Origin: Frankia torreyi | GTDB lineage: Bacteria > Actinomycetota > Actinomycetes > Frankiales > Frankiaceae | Length of the DNA stretch: 46,331 nucleotides | Direction: 5' to 3' | Assembly: GCF_000948395.1 (NCBI RefSeq) | Contig: NZ_JYFN01000054.1 | Coordinates: 1-46,331 of the forward strand | In this document: positions 16,881 to 26,452 of the stretch, piece by piece | How positions within the stretch are numbered: the stretch's first letter is position 1 | Layout: each line of letters begins with the position of its first letter | Position numbers and translations under genes: made by a program | Notes under the pieces: generated by a model | The model's input: only the letters and a program-made list of their open reading frames with translations | Databases searched by the model: none | What the model was told of the DNA's origin: nothing

Positions 16881-17566
16881 GCCGGCCCCGGGGCGTAGCG
16901 CAGGGTCTGGATGCGCCAGCCGTGCTGGGTGAGGGCAAGTTCGGCGGTGGCGGCCCGGGTGGGCACGCCGGGGGCGTCGGCGACGTGGCGTCCGGCGAGG
17001 TCCAGCAGCCCGACGGCGCTGGTGTGCAGGGTGAAGGTCACTGCGGCGACGAGCCCGGCCCGGGGCCGGGCGGACAGGTCGGTCAGGCGGTAGGCGGCGG
17101 CGTCGGCGTGCAGGCCGCGCTGCTGGAGCGATCGAGTCACCCCGACGTCCAGGGCGCACGGCTGGCAGCCGGCCAGCGCGGTCGGCGTGGTCACGGCGAG
17201 CCGGCCGCCCCGGGCGGCGTCGTTGATCTCGCGGAAGTAGGCCTCGACCGTGCGGGCGGCCGCGGCGGGCGCGTCGTCGGAGCCCCCAGCCGGGCCGGCC
17301 GCCGTTGCGGAGGAGCCGCCAGCGGAAGGGTTACCGACGGACGAGCCACCGACAGACGAGCCACCGACGGGCGGGTTGCCGACGGGCGGGTTGCCGGCGG
17401 ACGCCGCGTCCGGGCGGGCGGGGACGGCCGCGCCAGCGGGCTCGTGGCCGTCGCCGCCACAACCCGCGAGCAGGCCCGCTCCCGACAGGAGGGCAAGTGT
17501 CGTGACGGCGGTGATGACGACCCCCAGCCGTGCGGCGTAGCGTGACGATTCGGCGTCCGTCCGCAC
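16877..17566 (-). CDS. Putative lipoprotein with C-terminal conserved domain
   Basis: 229 aa. The signal peptide (GVVITAVTTLALLSGAGLLAGC) ends in the lipobox LLAGC, so the protein is predicted to be lipid-anchored outside the membrane. A linker of repeated GNPPV/GGSSV pentapeptides follows. The C-terminal domain (about residues 110-229; AARTVEAYFREINDAARGGRLAVTTPTALAGCQPC...) resembles DUF6318-type actinobacterial lipoprotein domains; I am unsure of the exact family. GTG 17566 is chosen because it gives a normal signal peptide; its ribosome binding site is weak. It is transcribed with the PKD protein and divergent from xerD, with only 30 bp between the two starts. Confidence 0.7.
   Translation of the reverse strand: MRTDAESSRYAARLGVVITAVTTLALLSGAGLLAGCGGDGHEPAGAAVPARPDAASAGNPPVGNPPVGGSSVGGSSVGNPSAGGSSATAAGPAGGSDDAPAAAARTVEAYFREINDAARGGRLAVTTPTALAGCQPCALDVGVTRSLQQRGLHADAAAYRLTDLSARPRAGLVAAVTFTLHTSAVGLLDLAGRHVADAPGVPTRAATAELALTQHGWRIQTLRYAPGPA
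17331..17405 (-). repeat. In-frame 15-bp tandem repeat (5 copies) in the lipoprotein gene
   Basis: Five 15-bp units from 17331 to 17405 encode the alternating GNPPV and GGSSV pentapeptides that link the lipid anchor to the folded domain. Confidence 0.85.
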
Positions 17567-17596
17567 AAGTCGCCAGAATAGCCGCAGGAGCCCGGC

Positions 17597-18835
17597 ATGT
17601 GGATAGGCGCCAACGGAGAACGATGCGCAGGTCCTACTATCAGTTTGATGATGGGAGCCACCGGCGGCGACCGGACATTCCGGATGCGCCCTCCCGCTGC
17701 GGCGGGCGGGCCGGTCGAGGCGGTGCGGCTGGGAACGCCGCCCGGCGGCAGCGGGCCCGCCCGCGCCCTCGATCATCCCGTGCCCTCGCAGCGGGGCACG
17801 CCCGGGAACATCATCGCGCGTTATCTCCATCATCTGGAGGGCGAACGGGGACTCGCCCAGAACTCCGTCCTTGCCTACCGTCGCGATCTGCGCCGCTACC
17901 TGAGCCATCTGTCGGCGCATGGCCTGTGCTCGTTGGACGCGGTCGGTGAGGCAGAGGTTGCCGGCTTCGCCGCGGCATTGCGTGCGGGGGACGACACCCA
18001 TCCGCCGCTCGCCGCGGCATCGGTGGCGCGGATGCTCGTCGCGGTGCGCTCACTGCACCGCTTCGCCGCCGAGGAGGGGGACGTCAGCGAGGACGTGTCC
18101 CGTCCGGTGCGACCGCCGACGCCGCCCCGCAAGCTGCCCAAGGCGCTCTCCGTGGACCAGGTGACCGCGGTGCTCGCCGCGGCCGCGGGCACCGCGCAGG
18201 CGGGGGTGGCGGGGGTGGCGGACCGGGCCGAGGATCCCGCGCCGGCGGCGGTGGAACCCGCCGAAGCGGTCCGCCGGCTGCGCGCCACGGCGCTGCTGGA
18301 GCTGCTCTACGGGACCGGTGCGCGGATCTCCGAGGCGGTCGGGCTGGACGTCGACGATCTCGACCTGGAGGCTGCCGCGGTGCGGCTGCACGGCAAGGGC
18401 GGCCGGGACCGGATCGTTCCCCTGGGCCGGTGCGCCGTGACCACGCTCGCGGACTACCTGCGCCTGGGCCGGCCGAGCCTCGCGGGGCCCCGGTCGGGGG
18501 CGGCGGTCTTTCTCTCCCGGCGCGGCAACCGGCTGTCCCGGCAGAGCGCGTGGACGGTGCTGCGGACCGCGGCTGCCCAGGCCGGGGTCGACGGCGTCTC
18601 ACCGCATGTGCTGCGGCATTCCTTCGCCACCCACCTGCTCGACGGGGGAGCAGACGTCCGGGTTGTCCAGGAGCTGCTGGGCCACGCATCGGTCAGCACC
18701 ACCCAGATCTACACCCTGGTGACGGTGGATCGGCTGCGAGAGGTGTATGCGACGTCACATCCCCGGGCGCTGGGCACGGGTCCGCCCGCCGCCGGCGGCG
18801 GTGGCTGGATTCCCGGGCCCCCGGCCGGTGGATGA
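17597..18835 (+). CDS. xerD: Tyrosine recombinase XerD
   Basis: 412 aa. Site-specific recombinase that resolves chromosome dimers with a partner recombinase. The SAM-like core-binding domain starts near residue 70 ([35 protein letters not shown]). The catalytic residues are all present: Arg243 ([10 protein letters not shown]), Lys267, His337 and Arg340 ([10 protein letters not shown]), His363 ([12 protein letters not shown]) and Tyr372. The start at 17597 has AGGAG six bases upstream, which gives about 65 extra N-terminal residues compared with usual XerD (about 300 aa); later starts such as ATG 17684 are possible. An Ala/Val/Pro-rich insert lies between the two domains (about residues 197-222). 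In Mycobacterium the homologue Rv1701 also follows the NUDIX gene. Confidence 0.9.
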   Translation: MWIGANGERCAGPTISLMMGATGGDRTFRMRPPAAAGGPVEAVRLGTPPGGSGPARALDHPVPSQRGTPGNIIARYLHHLEGERGLAQNSVLAYRRDLRRYLSHLSAHGLCSLDAVGEAEVAGFAAALRAGDDTHPPLAAASVARMLVAVRSLHRFAAEEGDVSEDVSRPVRPPTPPRKLPKALSVDQVTAVLAAAAGTAQAGVAGVADRAEDPAPAAVEPAEAVRRLRATALLELLYGTGARISEAVGLDVDDLDLEAAAVRLHGKGGRDRIVPLGRCAVTTLADYLRLGRPSLAGPRSGAAVFLSRRGNRLSRQSAWTVLRTAAAQAGVDGVSPHVLRHSFATHLLDGGADVRVVQELLGHASVSTTQIYTLVTVDRLREVYATSHPRALGTGPPAAGGGGWIPGPPAGG

Positions 18836-18879
18836 GGAACCCCACCGGCGCCGCTGCGGCCGCGCCGGTCGTGCCCCGA

Positions 18880-18943
18880 TCGGCCGGCACGGTACTCGGC
18901 CGGCACGCTACTCGGGCGGCACAGCACTCGGGCGGCACGGCAT
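18880..18943 (+). repeat. 16-bp tandem repeat (4 copies)
   Basis: Four imperfect copies of TCGGCCGGCACGGTAC (18880-18895, 18896-18911, 18912-18927, 18928-18943) lie after the xerD stop, in the gap before a convergent gene. Confidence 0.85.
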
Positions 18944-18996
18944 CGCGCGGGCGGCCCTGCCGCCGGTAGCGACCGAGCGTGCCCGGAACCGGCCGT

Positions 18997-19215
18997 TCAG
19001 GACGGGGTGTAGGGCCCCAGGCTCGGCATGCCGTTCGACGGCGCCGACGTCGGCACCCCGCCGACTCCGCCGACCGCCTGCGTGCTGCGCTCGGCGAGAG
19101 TCTCGCCCACCTTGCGTGCGATCGCTTCCATCAGGCGCAGCGCCTGCGGCAGCGACAGGTTCAGCACCACTTCGCTGTCGTTCGTCATCGCGAAGCGAAC
19201 CGATACGTCCGCCAT
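18997..19215 (-). CDS. Small uncharacterised protein (72 aa)
   Basis: 72 aa starting MADVSVRFAMTNDSEVVLNLSLPQALRLMEAIARKVGETLAERS, a mix of an N-terminal beta hairpin and one amphipathic helix, then a flexible Gly/Pro/Ser tail. GAGAGG precedes the ATG at 19215 by eight bases. The open frame extends upstream to 19503, but that part is Pro/Arg-rich and lacks the character of the core. I do not recognise the family. It is convergent with xerD and divergent from the F420 reductase gene. Confidence 0.6.
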   Translation of the reverse strand: MADVSVRFAMTNDSEVVLNLSLPQALRLMEAIARKVGETLAERSTQAVGGVGGVPTSAPSNGMPSLGPYTPS

Positions 19216-19668
19216 TGCTCGACCTCTCTCGCCTGATTCGGAAGATCTGCTCGATGCGTGTGGAACGGAACGGTACGGCCCATCTGGGACCAATGCACGC
19301 CCGGGGTTGCCGTGGATGCCACCGGTCTCGCTCGGCGTATGCGCTCGATCACCTATTGTGGTGGTCCAGGTGTTGTAGCTGTCAGTCACGTGCGCTGCTC
19401 CTCTGCCGGTAGCGACGTGTGTGGGCCCCGTCGGGTGTGGCCGAAGTCCCGGCCGGTTGGGGGCGGGTGAAGCAAACACGTAGCTGTCCCGTTGTTCATG
19501 CATAGTCCCTCATTGCCCCCAGCTGTCCGCGGGGGGGTGGGCTCGTGGCTGGACGTCGCGCCGGAGGGTGAACGTCCCGGTTCCCACCGTTCGGCAAAGG
19601 TCCGGGAACGGATTCACGGCCGGTCATGGATTCGCGCGGCGAACGGCCCGGTCGGGCAGGATGACAGG
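19216..19668. other. Intergenic region between divergent genes
   Basis: 453 bp between the 72-aa gene (minus) and the F420 reductase gene (plus). It must contain both promoters, but I see no confident -35/-10 pair, no strong hairpin and no convincing coding frame. Confidence 0.4.
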
Positions 19669-20352
19669 GTGACTTCGACTGACCGCGTCCTCCCGGACGT
19701 CCCCGCACTGACGATCGGCATCCTCGGCGGCTCGGGGCCGCAGGGCGGCGGCCTGGGCCTGCGCTTCGCCGCAGCCGGCCACCTTGTCCTGATCGGCTCC
19801 CGGTCGACCGAGCGCGGCCAGGAGGCGGCGGCCAAGCTCGCCGGCCCCGGGCGTCGCATCGAGGGCGCCGACAACGCCACCGTCGCGCAGCGTGCCGACG
19901 TCGTGATCGTCGCCGTCCCGTGGGACGGTCACCGGGAGACGCTCGAGGCGCTGCGGGAGCCGCTCGCCGGGAAGATCGTCATCGACTGCGTCAATCCGAT
20001 GGGCTTCGACTCCGGCGGCGCCTTCGCGCTGGCGGTGCCCGAGGGCAGCGCCGCCCAGCAGGCCGCCGCCGTCCTGCCGGACAGCACCGTCGTGGGCGCC
20101 TTCCACCATGTCTCCGCCGTGCTGCTGGCCGACGAGTCGGTCGCGAAGATCGACACCGACATCCTCGTGCTCGGGGACGACCGGGCCGCCACCGACCTGG
20201 TCGCCGCGCTCGCCGAGCGCATCCCCGGGATGCGCGGCATCTACGCCGGCAAGCTGCGCAACGCCGGCCAGGTCGAGGCGCTGACCGCGAACCTGATCTC
20301 GGTCAACCGCCGCTACAAGTCGCACGCCGGCCTGCGCATCACCGACGTCTGA
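19669..20352 (+). CDS. npdG: F420H2:NADP+ oxidoreductase (NADPH-dependent F420 reductase)
   Basis: 227 aa, the normal length. It exchanges hydride between NADPH and coenzyme F420. TIGILGGSGPQGGGLGLRFAAAGHLVLIGSRS is the Rossmann NADP-binding motif of this family; VVIVAVPWDGH, VIDCVNPMGF and the terminal NAGQVEALTANLISVNRRYKSHAGLRITDV are also diagnostic. The start is GTG 19669, with GCAGG upstream. The next gene starts 14 bases after the stop, so they may be cotranscribed. Confidence 0.92.
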   Translation: MTSTDRVLPDVPALTIGILGGSGPQGGGLGLRFAAAGHLVLIGSRSTERGQEAAAKLAGPGRRIEGADNATVAQRADVVIVAVPWDGHRETLEALREPLAGKIVIDCVNPMGFDSGGAFALAVPEGSAAQQAAAVLPDSTVVGAFHHVSAVLLADESVAKIDTDILVLGDDRAATDLVAALAERIPGMRGIYAGKLRNAGQVEALTANLISVNRRYKSHAGLRITDV

Positions 20353-20366
20353 CCACCGCGCGGGCG

Positions 20367-21254
20367 ATGCAGACAGGGCCCCACCCGGGCGCACCTCACC
20401 GCGACGACCTGAGCCGCGACGACCTCGGCCACCCGGTGCGGATTTCCGCACCGGTGGGCCGGGTGGTCTCGCTCGTGCCCAGCCTGACCGAGTCGATCGC
20501 CCTTTCCGCGCCGGGACTGCTGGTGGGGGCGACCGACTGGTGCAGTCATCCGCCGGGGCTCGCGGTGGCCCGGGTGCGCGGAACGAAGAATCCGGACGTC
20601 GACGCGGTCGTTGCGCTCGCCCCGGACCTGGTCTGCGCCAACGCCGAGGAGAACCGCGAGTCCGACCTCGCCGCTCTGCGCGCCGCCGGGCTCGCGGTGT
20701 GGGTGACGGCGCCGAATACCGTCGAGGCGGCCCTGGACAGCCTCGATCGGATGCTGCGGCTGGCCTGCGGACTACCGCGCCCCGCCTGGCTCGACGCCGC
20801 CCGGGCGGCCTGGGCCGACACCGCCGCCGACGCAGCCAGCACTGCCACCAACGCGGCCGCCACCAACGCGGCCGTCACCAACGCGGCCGTCACCAACGCG
20901 GCCGTCGGCGATGCCGTGCGCCCCGGCGCGCGCCGCCGCGCCCTGGTGCCGATCTGGCGCCGCCCGTGGATGGCGGTCGGGCGCGACACCTTCGCCGGCG
21001 ACGTGCTGCGCCGCCTCGGGGTGGACAACGTGCTGGCGGACTCCCCGCAGCGCTACCCGCGGTTTGATCCGGCCCACCTCCCGCCGCACGACCTCGTCGT
21101 GCTGCCCGACGAGCCGTACGCCTTCAGCCCCACCGACGGGCCCGAGGCGTTCGCCGCCCCCGCGGTCTGCGTCCCCGGCCGCCTGCTGACCTGGTACGGA
21201 CCGTCGCTGGCGGCGGCGCGCCACGAACTCGCGGCGGCGCTGGCCCGCGCCTGA
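20367..21254 (+). CDS. Cytoplasmic helical-backbone metal receptor protein (BtuF-like)
   Basis: 295 aa. It has the fold of ABC-transporter binding proteins for cobalamin or iron chelates (RVVSLVPSLTESI..., GTKNPDVDAVVALAPDLVCANAEENRESDLAAL, TFAGDVLRRLGVDNVL), but there is no signal peptide, lipobox or adjacent permease. Such cytosolic paralogues are common in bacteria and their ligand is unknown. A tandem TNAAV pentapeptide repeat interrupts the linker helix between the two lobes. The ATG at 20367 is the first plausible start after the F420 reductase; its ribosome binding site is weak. Followed by a short gap and convergent panB. Confidence 0.8.
   Translation: MQTGPHPGAPHRDDLSRDDLGHPVRISAPVGRVVSLVPSLTESIALSAPGLLVGATDWCSHPPGLAVARVRGTKNPDVDAVVALAPDLVCANAEENRESDLAALRAAGLAVWVTAPNTVEAALDSLDRMLRLACGLPRPAWLDAARAAWADTAADAASTATNAAATNAAVTNAAVTNAAVGDAVRPGARRRALVPIWRRPWMAVGRDTFAGDVLRRLGVDNVLADSPQRYPRFDPAHLPPHDLVVLPDEPYAFSPTDGPEAFAAPAVCVPGRLLTWYGPSLAAARHELAAALARA
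20847..20906 (+). repeat. In-frame 15-bp tandem repeat (4 copies)
   Basis: Four nearly identical 15-bp units (20847-20861, 20862-20876, 20877-20891, 20892-20906) encode TNAAA/TNAAV inside the metal-receptor protein. The last three units are identical. Confidence 0.9.
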
Positions 21255-21369
21255 CCGCCCGACCCCGGCGCGCCGGAGTCTCGGGCCGGGGCGGAGCCGG
21301 TGGACGGGCGGTCGGTGGCCGGATCGCGGCGTCCGCGACCGGCCACCGACCGTCGGCATCAGCGGGCGA

Positions 21370-22281
21370 TCAGTAGCTGTGTTCGACCGTCGGGTACTGG
21401 CCGCCGCGCACCTCGTCGCGGTAGGTGCGCACGGCGTCGCCGAGCACGGTGCGCAGGTCGGCGTATCGCTTCACGAAGCGGGGGACATGGCCGCCGCTCA
21501 GCCCGGCCATGTCCTGCCAGACCAGTACCTGCGCGTCGCAGTCGGCGCCGGCGCCGATCCCGACCGTGGCGATGCGCAGTTCCTTGGTGGCGCGCGCGGC
21601 GAGATCCGCGGGCACGACCTCCAACACGACCGCGAACGCGCCGGCGGCCTCGATCGCCAGCGCGTCGGCGAGCAGGACCTCGCCCGCCTCGTCTCGGCCC
21701 TGCACCCGGTAGCCGCCCAGGGCGTGGATGCTCTGCGGGGTCAGGCCGAGATGACCGATCACCGGGATGCCCGCACCGACGAGCGCGGCGACCGCCGGAG
21801 CGACCCGCGCGCCGCCCTCGAGCTTCACCGCCTGGGCGCCGCCCTCCTTGAGGAACCTGGTGGCGGTCGCGAGCGCCTGTTCCGGGCCGGCCTGGTACGA
21901 CCCGAACGGCAGGTCGGCGACGACCATCGCGTGCGGCGCGCCGCGCACCACGGCGCGCACGAGCGGGATCAGCTCGTCGACCGTGACCGGCACGGTCGTG
22001 TCGTAGCCGTAGACCACGTTGGCGGCCGAGTCCCCGACCAGGAGGACGGGGATCTCGGCCTCGTCGAAGACGGTGGCGGTGGTGAAGTCGTACGCGGTGA
22101 GCATCGACCATTTCTCGCCCCGGCTCTTCGCCGCCGCCACGTCGCGGACCGTGAACCGCGACCGGCGCGGCGGCCGGGTTTCGGCCGGCGCGCCGTAGAG
22201 CGTCGCCGCCGTGCCCGGAGAGTCCGCGGGCCGCGGGTGGTCGTCGGATGTCTGATTGCGGACAGTGCCTGACGAATCCAT
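21370..22281 (-). CDS. panB: 3-methyl-2-oxobutanoate hydroxymethyltransferase
   Basis: 303 aa. First committed step of pantothenate synthesis: transfer of a hydroxymethyl group from methylene-tetrahydrofolate to ketoisovalerate. The fold starts at [58 protein letters not shown], which contains the metal-binding VGDS segment; [28 protein letters not shown] and IGIGAG are all typical. The N-terminal 40 residues are an unconserved Pro/Arg-rich extension. AGGAG precedes ATG 22281 by six bases. Order relative to glnA2/glnE matches Mycobacterium Rv2225-Rv2221, although tetR, thrS and the HEPN/ATPase cassette intervene here. Confidence 0.95.
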   Translation of the reverse strand: MDSSGTVRNQTSDDHPRPADSPGTAATLYGAPAETRPPRRSRFTVRDVAAAKSRGEKWSMLTAYDFTTATVFDEAEIPVLLVGDSAANVVYGYDTTVPVTVDELIPLVRAVVRGAPHAMVVADLPFGSYQAGPEQALATATRFLKEGGAQAVKLEGGARVAPAVAALVGAGIPVIGHLGLTPQSIHALGGYRVQGRDEAGEVLLADALAIEAAGAFAVVLEVVPADLAARATKELRIATVGIGAGADCDAQVLVWQDMAGLSGGHVPRFVKRYADLRTVLGDAVRTYRDEVRGGQYPTVEHSY

Positions 22282-22581
22282 GAGCACTCCTGATGCGTCC
22301 GTCCGGGCGCTGGGCGTCCCGGCGTGCTGTCCATGCTGCCACGGTCGGGCCCACCCGCCGAGTGGGCGAAACCGGTGCGCACCGCACACCTGGGCGGAAT
22401 GGAATCGCCCGCCACGCCGCTGCCATGGCAAACGGATGCGTCTGGGCCGCCGGGCACGTATGCTGATCTTGAAATGCGGCGGGAACAGACGGCGCGACCA
22501 GGTAGCGGGTGGCCTATCCATGCGGATGCATCGGCACGGTGGTGACGGGATGGATGGCAGAGCAGACGGAGGACGCGCCGG

Positions 22582-23712
22582 ATGACGACCGCGGATGCGC
22601 GCCCCCCGCGTCCCCGGCGTCCGGCCGATCGTGTGCCCTCCGGAGTGAAGCCCGCGCGCTCTCCCGGCCGGCCCCGGGATCCCCGCTGCGATGAGGCGAT
22701 CCTCGACGCCGCCCTGCACGAGCTGGCCACCGTCGGGTTCGCCGGCCTGTCGATGGAGGCGGTGGCGACCGGCGCCGGCGTCGGCAAGGCCACCGTCTAC
22801 CGGCGGTGGCCGACGAAGGACGCCCTGATCGTCGACGCTCTGGACACGCTGGCCGACAGCGTGGACGCCGTCGAGACCGGCTCGCTGCGCGATGACCTCG
22901 TGGCCTGGCTCAACGCCCTGCGCCGGCACAACATCCAGTCCTTGTCCGGGCGCATCCTGCCCAGGCTCGCCGCGGAGCGGTCCACCCATCCGGAGCTGTT
23001 CGCCACCTACTCGCAGAAGGTGATCGAGCCGTCCCGGCAACGCGCGGCCGATCTCCTGCGCCGGGGCATCGACTCGGGGGAGCTGGCCGCCGATGTCGAT
23101 GTCGACCTGGTCGTCGACATGCTCATCGGTCCGGTCGCCTACCGCCAGTACATGAGTGGCAATCGTGAGGTGAGCGGCACTCGCATCGGCACGATCGTCG
23201 ACACCGTGCTCGGTGGCATCCTGCGCCGCGACCCCGGGCTGCCGGGAACCGATGCCGGCCCGGAGGCCGCCCCCGGCGCCGACGACCCGGACGGCGGCCC
23301 GCGGGGCCCGGCCCGCCCTGACGGGCCGGATTCGGCGGGACCTGCGGGTTCGGCTGGCCCCGCGGTCCCGGTCGGCGCCGCGGGGACCGCGGGTTCCACG
23401 GGCTCGGGCACGCCCGCCCATCCGGGCGCGGGCGGCGGGTCGGACTCCGGCGTCTACCCGGTCGGCGGTCCGTACCCGGTGGGCGGTCCGTACCCGGTGG
23501 GCGGTCCGTACAGCGTCGGCGGGCCCTACGGCGCCGGCGGTCCGTACAGCGCCGGTGGGCCCAATGGCGTCGGCGGTTCGCGTGGCCACGGCGGGGTGTA
23601 CCCGACCCGGGCCGTGCGTGGCGTGGCCGGCCGGCATGGCTCCGGCGGGACGCACCGGCTGACCGGGCCGGTCGTCACCAACGGGCGTGGCGGGGCGGAC
23701 TCGTCACCCTGA
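22582..23712 (+). CDS. TetR-family regulator with long low-complexity C-terminus
   Basis: 376 aa. The TetR helix-turn-helix lies at about residues 37-83 ([46 protein letters not shown]). The ligand-binding domain runs to about residue 217 ([14 protein letters not shown]). TetR proteins normally end here; the remaining 155 residues are Gly/Pro/Ala-rich with a GGPYPV hexapeptide repeat. GGAGG lies nine bases before the ATG. It is divergent from panB and 148 bp upstream of thrS; targets are unknown, with self-regulation the usual default. Confidence 0.85.
   Translation: MTTADARPPRPRRPADRVPSGVKPARSPGRPRDPRCDEAILDAALHELATVGFAGLSMEAVATGAGVGKATVYRRWPTKDALIVDALDTLADSVDAVETGSLRDDLVAWLNALRRHNIQSLSGRILPRLAAERSTHPELFATYSQKVIEPSRQRAADLLRRGIDSGELAADVDVDLVVDMLIGPVAYRQYMSGNREVSGTRIGTIVDTVLGGILRRDPGLPGTDAGPEAAPGADDPDGGPRGPARPDGPDSAGPAGSAGPAVPVGAAGTAGSTGSGTPAHPGAGGGSDSGVYPVGGPYPVGGPYPVGGPYSVGGPYGAGGPYSAGGPNGVGGSRGHGGVYPTRAVRGVAGRHGSGGTHRLTGPVVTNGRGGADSSP
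23464..23571 (+). repeat. In-frame 18-bp tandem repeat (6 copies) in the tetR gene
   Basis: Six 18-bp units from 23464 to 23571 encode [30 protein letters not shown] and GGPNGV. The first two are identical and later units are diverged. Confidence 0.9.
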
Positions 23713-23723
23713 GTACAAACGCC

Positions 23724-23753
23724 TTGGGGGCCCTGCGCGGGCGCGAGTAGCAT
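23724..23753 (+). promoter_or_regulatory. Candidate thrS promoter
   Basis: TTGGGG (23724-23729) and TAGCAT (23748-23753) are 18 bp apart, about 108 bp upstream of the thrS start. A small hairpin (CGGGCC 23760-23765 with GGCCCG 23771-23776) follows. I see no T-box features. Confidence 0.35.
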
Positions 23754-23860
23754 CGCGATCGGGCCAGGAAGGCCCGCCGTGGGGCCGCCCGCAGGGCCGG
23801 CGACACGTCGTCGGCGCGGTGATCCCCGCGCGTGTGTTCTATCGCAACAGGAGACTTTCG

Positions 23861-25837
23861 GTGTCCGACGTCCGCGTTACCGTCCAGCACGCCCAGCGTA
23901 GCGATCCGCGGGTGGTGCCGACCGGGACGACGGCCGCCGACCTGTTCGCCGACGACCGCGACGTCATCGCCGCCCTGGTGGACGGCCAGCAGCGTGATCT
24001 CGCGCATGTCCTCGACGACGGCGCCGTCGTCGAGCCCATCGCGATCGACTCGCCGGCCGGCCGGGCCATCGTGCGGCACTCCGCCGCGCACGTCGTCGCC
24101 CAGGCCGTCCAGGGACTGTTCCCGAAGGCCCGGCTCGGCATCGGCCCGCCCATCGACAACGGCTTCTACTACGACTTCGACGTCGAGACGCCGTTCACCG
24201 CGGATGACCTGAAGGCCATCGAGAAGAAGGCCCAGGCCATCATCAAGGCGGGCCAGCGGTTCTCGCGGCGGGTGGTCACCGAGGAGCAGGCCCGCGCCGA
24301 GCTCGCCGCCGAGCCGTACAAGATCGAGCTGATCGGGCTGAAGTCGAGCGCGGGCGACGACGCCGAGGCCAGCGTCGAGGTCGGCGCCGGCGAACTGACG
24401 ATCTACGACAACCTCGACGCGAAGACCGGCGAGCTGTGCTGGAAGGACCTCTGCCGGGGACCGCACGTGCCGAGCACCCGGTCGATCCCGGCGTTTGCGC
24501 TCCTGCGCTCGGCGGCGGCCTACTGGCGGGGCAGCGAGAAGAACCCGCAGCTCCAGCGCATCTACGGGACCGCCTGGGAGTCCCGCGACGCCCTCAAGGC
24601 TTACCAGTCCAGGCTCGCCGAGGCCGAGAAGCGCGACCACCGTCGCCTCGGCGCCGAGCTGGACCTGTTCTCCTTCCCGGCCGAGATCGGGCCGGGCCTG
24701 GCCGTGTTCCACCCCAAGGGCGGCGCGATCCGCACCGCCATGGAGGACTATGCGCGGCGCCGGCACATCGAGGGTGGCTACTCGTTCGTCAACACCCCGC
24801 ACATCACCAAGTCGGACCTGTACGAGATCTCCGGTCACCTGGACTGGTTCGCCGACGGCATGTACCCGCCCATGGAGCTCGACGGCGGCACCGACTACTA
24901 CCTCAAGCCGATGAACTGCCCGATGCACATCCTGATCTACCGGTCGCGGGGCCGGTCGTATCGGGAGCTGCCGCTGCGGCTGTTCGAGTTCGGCACGGTC
25001 TACCGGTACGAGAAGTCCGGTGTCGTGCACGGCCTGACCCGGGTGCGCGGGCTCACCCAGGACGACGCCCACCTGTTCTGCGCCCGCGAGCAGCTCCCCG
25101 CGGAGCTCGACAGCGTGCTGAACTTCGTCCTGGGGTTGCTGCGGGACTACGGGCTCAGCGACTTCTACCTGGAGCTGTCGACCAAGCCGGAGGGCAAGGC
25201 CGTCGGCACCGACGCCGAATGGGAGGAGGCCACCGAGCTGCTGCGGGCCGCGGCGCAGAAGCAGGACCTGGAGCTCGTCATGGACCCGGGCGGCGGCGCG
25301 TTCTACGGCCCGAAGATCTCCGTGCAGGCCCGCGACGCCATCGGCCGGACCTGGCAGCTGTCCACCATCCAGGTCGACTTCCAGCTACCGCAGCGCTTCG
25401 ACCTGGAGTACCAGGCCGCGGACGGCACCCGCCAGCGCCCCTTCATGATCCACCGAGCGCTGTTCGGGACCATCGAGCGGTTCCTCGCCATCCTGCTCGA
25501 GCACTACGCCGGGGCGCTGCCGCCGTGGCTGGCTCCGGTCCAGGTGATCGGCATCCCGATCACCGACGAGCACGTGCCCTACCTCGACGCCGTCGCCGCG
25601 AAGCTGGCCGCCCACGGCCTCCGGGTGGAGGTCGACTCCGCCGACGACCGGATGCAGAAGAAGATCCGTACGGCGCAGAAGCAGAAGGTCCCCTTCATGC
25701 TGCTCGCCGGGGACGAGGACGTCGCCAAGGGCGCGGTGTCGTTCCGGTTCCGCGACGGCTCCCAGCGCAACGGCGTGCCCGTCGACGAGGCCGTCGCCGA
25801 GATCCTCGACGCCGTCACCCGCCGCCTCCAGGTCTGA
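23861..25837 (+). CDS. thrS: Threonyl-tRNA synthetase
   Basis: 658 aa, normal length. It charges tRNA-Thr. The N-terminal TGS domain is followed by the editing domain ([34 protein letters not shown], HxxxH motif). The class II catalytic core has [34 protein letters not shown] (zinc Cys and motif 2), a zinc-binding His in [13 protein letters not shown], and motif 3. The C-terminal anticodon-binding domain begins near [16 protein letters not shown] 23861 has AGGAG seven bases upstream. In many actinobacteria thrS precedes a HIT protein and pgsA; here a HEPN/ATPase pair follows instead. Confidence 0.96.
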   Translation: MSDVRVTVQHAQRSDPRVVPTGTTAADLFADDRDVIAALVDGQQRDLAHVLDDGAVVEPIAIDSPAGRAIVRHSAAHVVAQAVQGLFPKARLGIGPPIDNGFYYDFDVETPFTADDLKAIEKKAQAIIKAGQRFSRRVVTEEQARAELAAEPYKIELIGLKSSAGDDAEASVEVGAGELTIYDNLDAKTGELCWKDLCRGPHVPSTRSIPAFALLRSAAAYWRGSEKNPQLQRIYGTAWESRDALKAYQSRLAEAEKRDHRRLGAELDLFSFPAEIGPGLAVFHPKGGAIRTAMEDYARRRHIEGGYSFVNTPHITKSDLYEISGHLDWFADGMYPPMELDGGTDYYLKPMNCPMHILIYRSRGRSYRELPLRLFEFGTVYRYEKSGVVHGLTRVRGLTQDDAHLFCAREQLPAELDSVLNFVLGLLRDYGLSDFYLELSTKPEGKAVGTDAEWEEATELLRAAAQKQDLELVMDPGGGAFYGPKISVQARDAIGRTWQLSTIQVDFQLPQRFDLEYQAADGTRQRPFMIHRALFGTIERFLAILLEHYAGALPPWLAPVQVIGIPITDEHVPYLDAVAAKLAAHGLRVEVDSADDRMQKKIRTAQKQKVPFMLLAGDEDVAKGAVSFRFRDGSQRNGVPVDEAVAEILDAVTRRLQV

Positions 25838-25982
25838 CCGCCGCCCCTTCACGTCCTACCCGGGTACCGACGTGGAGGGACAGCCCGTGTCCAGATGAGC
25901 TCGCCTTCCGGAATCGCATTCAGTGCGCGAATCCGCCCCGATACCGACTGGTTACACTCGCGCGAAGATGTTGCCGTGAGGG

Positions 25983-26384
25983 GTGGGGGAGGCGGGGGCA
26001 CTGGATCCGGCATGGCGTAGGCGGGCCGACCATTGGGCGGCTGTCGCCCGTGAACGTGGCACCGACGCCGACGTGCTGCACGCGCAGTCGCGTCAGCTCG
26101 CGGCGCTGTACTTCATGGGATATGTCGTCGAGGCTTACGCCAAGGCGCTTGCCTCGGCCCGCGGCAAGTCGGCGAAAAAGATACATGAACTTATGCCGCT
26201 GCTTGAGGACTGCGGCATCCATCGGACCGATCTTCCGGGAGATCTACGTACCTACGCCGACGAGCGTACGGTCACCATGCGGTACGACCCCACGCTTTCT
26301 CCCGACATCGATTACGCCACCGAGCTGGCGCGGGCCCGGCGGCTCGCCGCCTACCTCGGGCTTCGGCTCCGACGGTTAGGATGA
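25983..26384 (+). CDS. HEPN-domain protein
   Basis: 133 aa. The central part (SRQLAALYFMGYVVEAYAKALASARGKSAKKIHELMPLLEDCGI, about residues 36-79) and the later VTMRYDP and ELARARRLAAYL segments match the HEPN fold (PF05168-like) of all-helical RNA-processing or nucleotidyltransferase-partner domains. HEPN nucleases carry R-x4-6-H; here Arg60 and His68 are separated by seven residues, so catalytic activity is uncertain. GTG 25983 is the first in-frame start; GTGAGG lies immediately upstream. Third codon positions are more A/T-rich than in thrS, which suggests horizontal origin. The ATPase gene starts 68 bp downstream on the same strand. HEPN proteins paired with large NTPases are frequent in toxin-antitoxin and antiphage systems. 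Confidence 0.65.
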   Translation: MGEAGALDPAWRRRADHWAAVARERGTDADVLHAQSRQLAALYFMGYVVEAYAKALASARGKSAKKIHELMPLLEDCGIHRTDLPGDLRTYADERTVTMRYDPTLSPDIDYATELARARRLAAYLGLRLRRLG

Positions 26385-26452
26385 TCTCGTCGCGCTCCTG
26401 GCGCGCGAAGGCGTAGCCAGCACGATCACCGACAAGGGCGGGAGGCGTGGAC

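Noticed and set aside
23713-23860. T-box riboswitch upstream of thrS
   Set aside because: The 148-bp leader has no T-box consensus or specifier stem; only a short hairpin is visible.
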